This document shows, piece by piece, positions 59,050-64,000 of a stretch of 64,000 nt of DNA. Position numbers and translations under genes: made by a program. Source of the stretch: Cordilura impudica (taxonomy: Eukaryota > Arthropoda > Insecta > Diptera > Scathophagidae); the NCBI GenBank assembly GCA_963682025.1, contig OY821519.1, positions 15,752,378 through 15,816,377 on the forward strand, in the 5' to 3' direction. Under the pieces are notes generated by a model. That model searched no databases, was not told the DNA's origin, and worked only from the letters and a program-made list of their open reading frames with translations. How positions within the stretch are numbered: position 1 is the stretch's first letter; each line of letters begins with the position of its first letter.

Positions 59050-60713
59050 TTCGCTCAGGGGGGTAAAGATCTATTTCACAATACAATCACAAAAACAGAG
59101 GATGACAAAAACGGTGTGAGGTACGATTGTATTGGTGAAAAGATTAGGAAGTGTTTGGAGATAAAAAGAAGTCACGATTTTATTAGGAAGTGTTTGGAGA
59201 TAAAATGAGGGGGGCGAGTGGCGTTATGAAAAATGCAAAATGAAAAAAAAAAAAATAAAAATGAAAAACGAAAAATGAAAAATAAAAATTTAAAGTGAAA
59301 AATAAAAAATGAATAATGAAAAATAAAAAATGAAAAACGAAAAATAAAAAACGAAAAATGAAAACCGATAAATGAAAAATAAAAAATGAAAAATAAAAAT
59401 GAAAAATAAAAAACAAAAAATTGAAAACTGAAAAAAAATTCAAAATAAAAAATTAAAAAGAAAAATTAAAAAAAATAAAAAATGAAATACGAAAAATGAA
59501 AAATTAAAAACGAAAAAAAAAGAAAAAAAAATAAAAATGAAAAACAAAACATTAAAAATGAAAAACGAAAAATTTAATATAAAAAATTAAAATGAAAAAA
59601 AAAATGAAAAATGAAGACGAAAAATGAAAAATGAAATATAAAAATTAAAAATAAAAAATGAAAAATGAAAAATAAAAAATTAAAATTGAAAACTGAAAAT
59701 TAAAAAATTAAAAATTAAAAATTAAAATGAAAAATAAGAAGAAAAATGAAGAAAATAAAAAATAAAAGATTAAAAATGAAAAACGAAAAATGTAATATTA
59801 AAAATTAAAATGAAAAATAAAACTGAAAAAAAAATTAAAAATAAAAAATTAAAATGAAAAATAAAAAGAAAGATGAAAAAATAAAAAATAAAAAATGAAA
59901 AATGAAAAATGAAAAATGAAAAACGAAAAATGAAAAGCGAAATATAAAAAATGAGAAAAAAATTAAAAATGAAAAATTAAAATGAAAAATAAAAAGAAAG
60001 ATGAAAAAATAAAAAATGAAAAATGAAAAACGAAAAATTAAAAACGAAATATAAAAAATGAGAAAAAAAAATGAAAAATTAAAAATTAAAAATGAAAAAT
60101 GAAAAACGAAAAATTAAATATAAAAAATTAAAATGAAGAATAAAAAGAAATTAAAAATTAAAAATGAAAAACGAAAAGTGAAAAATAAAAAATGAGAAAT
60201 AAAAAATGATAAATGAAAAATAAAAATTAAAAATTAAAATTAAAATTGAAAACTGAAAAATAAAAAATGAAAATGAAAAATTAAAAATTTAAATGAAAAA
60301 CAAAACGAAAAAGAAAAATTAAAAAATAAGATTAAAAATTAAAAACGAAAAATGAAATAGAAAAAAAGAAAAATGAAAAATAAAAAATTTAAAATGAAAA
60401 AATTAAAATAAAATATAAAAAATTAAAATGAAAGATGAAAAACGAAAAATGAAAAATAAAAAATGAAAAATAAAAAGTGAAAAATGAAAAATTAAAAATA
60501 AAAAATTAAAAACTAAAACTAAAAAATTTAAAATTAACCAGTAGAAATAATAAATAATAATAAATATTTTTATATTAGCAGAGCCCCTGCAGTTGTTGCT
60601 GTAAGTGATACATAGATGACGCTTACTGTTTGAATTTAAAAAAGTGCCATAAATAAAATCTTAAATTACTAGATGTTTACAAATCTCCCCTGTGTTCGGA
60701 CTCACATGATTTT
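59050..60713 (+). mobile_element. S element, left terminus eroded
   Basis: The left arm starts at CGCTCAGGGGGGTAAAGATC without the 15-bp repeat, then CACAATACAATCACAAAAAC, GGTACGATTGTATTGGTG and two GGAAGTGTTTGGAGATAAAA units (subfamily of the copy at 15610). The core 59225-60530 is a mixed AAAAATGAAAAACG/AAAAATT tract, more diverse than the others. The right arm ends with AGATGTTTACAAATC (60670-60684, one mismatch) and TCCCCTGTGTTCGGACTCAC. Confidence 0.8.
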
Positions 60714-63398
60714 CTTTAATTATACAGTATTCCTTTTTATTTTTTTTTTATATAATATGCTTTTATGTTTTTTTTTTCTAATTCATTTCATATTTAATTT
60801 AATAATAAATATCAATAATAAATTAAATGTAATTAAATAATATTACAGCTTTTCTAGATCAGCTATATTCGTGCTCTTTAGATTTGTATAGCAAAGTGTG
60901 TTTATTGAATATATATATTTATATATTATGTCCTGTGTTTCTTTTTGGCCACTGAATATAATCGAACTTAATTTATACTCAAAAAAATATTTACATATCT
61001 ATTCCGTATAAAGGGGCAAGTATAGCGATGGACAGAACATCTCTAGCTAGATATATGAGCACAACACAACAATCATTGTACACCACCAAAAGGGTGGATG
61101 TTATAGCAGCTTCACTGGGAAATCTAGCTTATGCTATCTTAATCACAACATTCACTATGCAATGCAAACAGTGTTGATCGTTTTATTATTTTGTGTGAAT
61201 ATAATCTTTTTTATATTTCGATAACCAAAAATGTTTTTGTATGCAATAACGAATTTGATTCATGTTACAAAATTTAATTTCATTAAATAAGTAGCGAATT
61301 GTACTCACAAGTAGCTTTCAAGCCCAAAAAAAATCTCAAAAAGAAGCAAAAAATAATAGCGCAAAGAAACGTCAAAAAATTCTGTTAAGTTTTCGCGAAA
61401 AATAGCATTTTTTTTTTAAAGCGGTGATACTCCACTTTTTATGGACTATTTATTAGGCAGTTTTTCAGTTCCGCCCAGCTGTATATAATTTTAATTATCT
61501 GAGAAGGACGAGTCTTACTCTACTGTTAAAGGCAACGAATGACGGTCCAAACATTACTTTGAGTTTCTCAGTCAGGAAGCACTCAAAAGCTCTAAATATA
61601 TTATTAAGACGAAGCTCCCAGGATTAGTTTAATTGTGGTAGGTCTTATGTGAAGATGGTGTCAGAGATCCAGTGTATTTATAGAAAAATACCATTGACTA
61701 GACAAAATTGTTTTGTCCAACTAACCAACTAAGAAGTTTTGTAACTTTTTGTGCTTAATTCCAAAAAGCATTTCAAAGTATTTGCTACAATGGAAATTCA
61801 AAAGTTCATGGCTGAAATTCCGAAAAATGTTTGAAAAACAAATCGGTATGGTGTTAATTTTTTTTTAATTTAGTCTTATTTGGTATATAATAAATAAAAG
61901 AATATCAAATTGAAAGTGCTTCGTTTTCATTAAGTCTTTTTTCCCTCAAAATCCCATTTTGAGACGCTTTATAGCAACCTCGTATTTGGATGAACCACGA
62001 TACATAGTAGCCTCATAATAGATGTTTATTGAAATTCATGAAAATCTGTGCATGTTCAGAGATTTTCATTGAACAATTATCTAGTCTGTTTTAGAAATAA
62101 TACAGACCCTACATAAATATGTAGGTTTGATTAATGTGTAATCATCAGTCTAAAAATAAATAATGTATGACAATGTATAACTCTGTTTAGTCATAATCCC
62201 CTCCCGATATTCTCTTTGATCTGTCTAAAGCTGAATTATTAAAATATAAAAACTTTTTTTAATTTTTTTTTTTTTCAAAACAGATTACATGGTTTTGTAA
62301 AAATATATTTGTTAAAATTGTTAAGTAACAAGAGAATTAGATAATCAAAATATAACATTTCTAGACCCTACACTACGTTAATAAACATTTTCTATAAAAA
62401 AAATTTAGAATGTAAATTAAAAAAAAAAAAAACAGTGAAAAGAGAATTATGTCAAGAGAATTTATGAATGTATATATAAAATGTATGTGTTTTTTTAATA
62501 TTTCACTAAAAAGAGTCTCGTTGTATAGTTAGTGTACGTACATATTAATATGAATAGAAAAACTACGGAAATCGCGTAACAAACCAAACCAAACCATACT
62601 AAACTAAACTAAACTAAACTAAACTATACAACACAGTCACAATACTACACAAAACCCCAGCCCAACAAAAAAAATATTATGCATAGGCACACTCAAATGA
62701 ATAAGAAGCAGAAGCAGAAGAAGAAGTAGAAAAAACTAATAATGCTCGTTTAACATAACGCAGAATAACTTGAGGTAGGTTGGGAATCGTTGTTTTTTTT
62801 TTATTTTTATTTTTTTATTTTTGTTATACAATATTTCTTTCTATAGTGAATTAAGCTCATTGCTAGTGTATATATAAATGTACGTATGTATGTATGTATG
62901 TGAGACGATGAAACGACGACACACATATCAAGAAACAAAAGCAAGAATGTAAATTTACAACAAGAGAACAATAAAGTAAGAAAATAAAAAAGAAAACTAA
63001 ATTGTAAATGTGAAAGCACATTAATAGCAAACAGAAATTTTAAAGAGAGAATAGATTAGGCTAGGAAAACTGTTTTTTAAATAAAAAAAAACAAACAACA
63101 ATTCACTTTCACTTACAGAAATGACATTGAAAAACTTGAAATAGCATAGATAAATTTAAGAAGGCGTATGAGTCTTAAAAACAATTATTTTTAAAAACAA
63201 ACAACAAATAAACAAAAAGGGTTTGTTTGTTAGTGACTTTTGTTTTAAACAATAAAATATGGATTTATTTATGAAATGAATGTTTTTTAAATGAAATCGT
63301 AAAATAAACACGCATTCGTTTTATTAGTAAATGATTTAAGATCGGAAAAAATCTGATTGATACAAAACTTTGCATAACATCAAAATATGATAAATGAC
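60714..63398. other. Spacer (probable intron), no gene called
   Basis: It contains an ACTAA pentanucleotide run (about 62598-62624), a GAAGCA/GAAGAA run (62704-62726) and an ATGT run (62882-62900). Frames are short and AT-driven. Nothing else is supported. Confidence 0.45.
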
Positions 63399-63489
63399 CG
63401 CATTCTGTAACTTAAGTTCGTAACGTTGGTGTAGAAAATTTTAGTGGAATATTTTCTAGACGAACACAACGTTTAAGTTACAGAATGCG
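63399..63489. repeat. 91-bp foldback with 17-bp perfect arms
   Basis: CGCATTCTGTAACTTAA (63399-63415) and TTAAGTTACAGAATGCG (63473-63489) are exact inverse copies. Pairing can continue inward with AACGTTG/CAACGTT and AGAAAAT/ATTTTCT. It may be a minimal MITE or a transcribed hairpin. Confidence 0.8.
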
Positions 63490-63628
63490 AGCTAACATAA
63501 ATAAATATGATAACAAAAATTCTGAAAAATCCATAATTTTGATTTATTAATTATAAGTCAGAATAAAACACATAAGAAAGCTATAGTAAGTCTACTACAA
63601 CACATGATCTAAATTTGCCAATCATGTT

Positions 63629-64000
63629 GATGTGTAAACATCTATCCGCGCAGGGGTGTAAAATCTATTTCACAATACAATCACAAAAACAGCGTAAGAT
63701 GTAAGACATATGGGATTAGTGAAAAAATTATGATATGTAATAACCTGTTTGAAATTGAAAAATGAAAAATAAAAAATTTAAATCGAAAAATTAATGAAAA
63801 ATAAAAAATGAAAAATAAAAAATAAAAAATTAAAAATAAAAAATGAAAAACGAAAAATAAAAAAAAATGAAAAATGAGAAATGAGAAATGAAAAAAAAAA
63901 ATGAAAAATTAAAAAATAAAAATGAAAAATGAAAAATAGAAAATTATAAATGAAATATAAAAATATTAGAAATAAAAAATGAAAATTGAAAAATAAAAAA
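63629..64000 (+). mobile_element. S element, left part only (cut by window end)
   Basis: Starts with a perfect GATGTGTAAACATCT (63629-63643), then CCGCGCAGGGGTGTAAAATC, CACAATACAATCACAAAAAC, ATTATGATATGTAATAACC and CTGTTTGAAA before the AAAAATG/AAAAATA core begins at about 63760. About 20 bp of the arm between GTAAGAC and GGTGAAAAAATT is deleted. The right side lies beyond the window. Confidence 0.85.

Overview
The window looks like nuclear DNA of a higher fly (probably a muscoid or calyptrate dipteran). It is very AT-rich and has no operons or compact coding. It is full of non-autonomous Helitrons, GTCY-tetranucleotide repeats of the kind described in Diptera, inverted-repeat DNA elements, a decayed Jockey-like retrotransposon and a tRNA-like SINE. 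The one convincing gene piece is a long N-terminal exon rich in Ser, Thr, Asn and acidic residues, typical of fly developmental regulators. The species assignment is inference; no rRNA, tRNA or mitochondrial marker is visible.

Layout. 1-15.6 kb is repeat-rich intergenic or intronic DNA: seven Helitron copies, a small inverted pair of 'S elements' (my name), GTCY repeats, the retrotransposon relic (9.5-10.8 kb) and a short spliced-looking terminal exon (11.24-11.48 kb) wedged between two Helitrons. 15.6-19.2 kb is an S element whose middle is 3.2 kb of A-rich simple repeat. 19.2-36.8 kb holds further Helitrons of two families, GTCY repeats (one split by a Helitron), a 118-bp tandem repeat, a long-TIR element, a recurring 15-bp motif and a 1.8-kb degenerate minisatellite. 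36.8-38.9 kb is another S element, invaded by a SINE and by an inverted-repeat element. 39.6-42.0 kb is the gene: an A- and CAG/CAA-rich leader with small upstream ORFs, then a coding exon of 363 codons ending at a consensus splice donor (41992). Downstream, probably inside the first intron, are a 3.3-kb decayed tandem array (42.1-45.4 kb) with a TIR element in it, a composite DNA element, a third large S element with about 1.8 kb of nearly perfect AATTTTT heptamers (52.1-54.7 kb), a TIR transposon, two small hairpin MITEs, a fourth large S element (59.05-60.7 kb) and the start of another at the right edge.

The coding exon carries PLDLSLP, the short motif through which many fly repressors bind the co-repressor CtBP, so the gene probably encodes a transcriptional regulator whose DNA-binding domain lies in later exons outside the window. 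I do not recognise the gene with confidence. The most unusual component is the S-element family: dispersed units with conserved arms and a near-terminal 15-bp inverted repeat, which carry and apparently amplify different A/T simple satellites in their centres.
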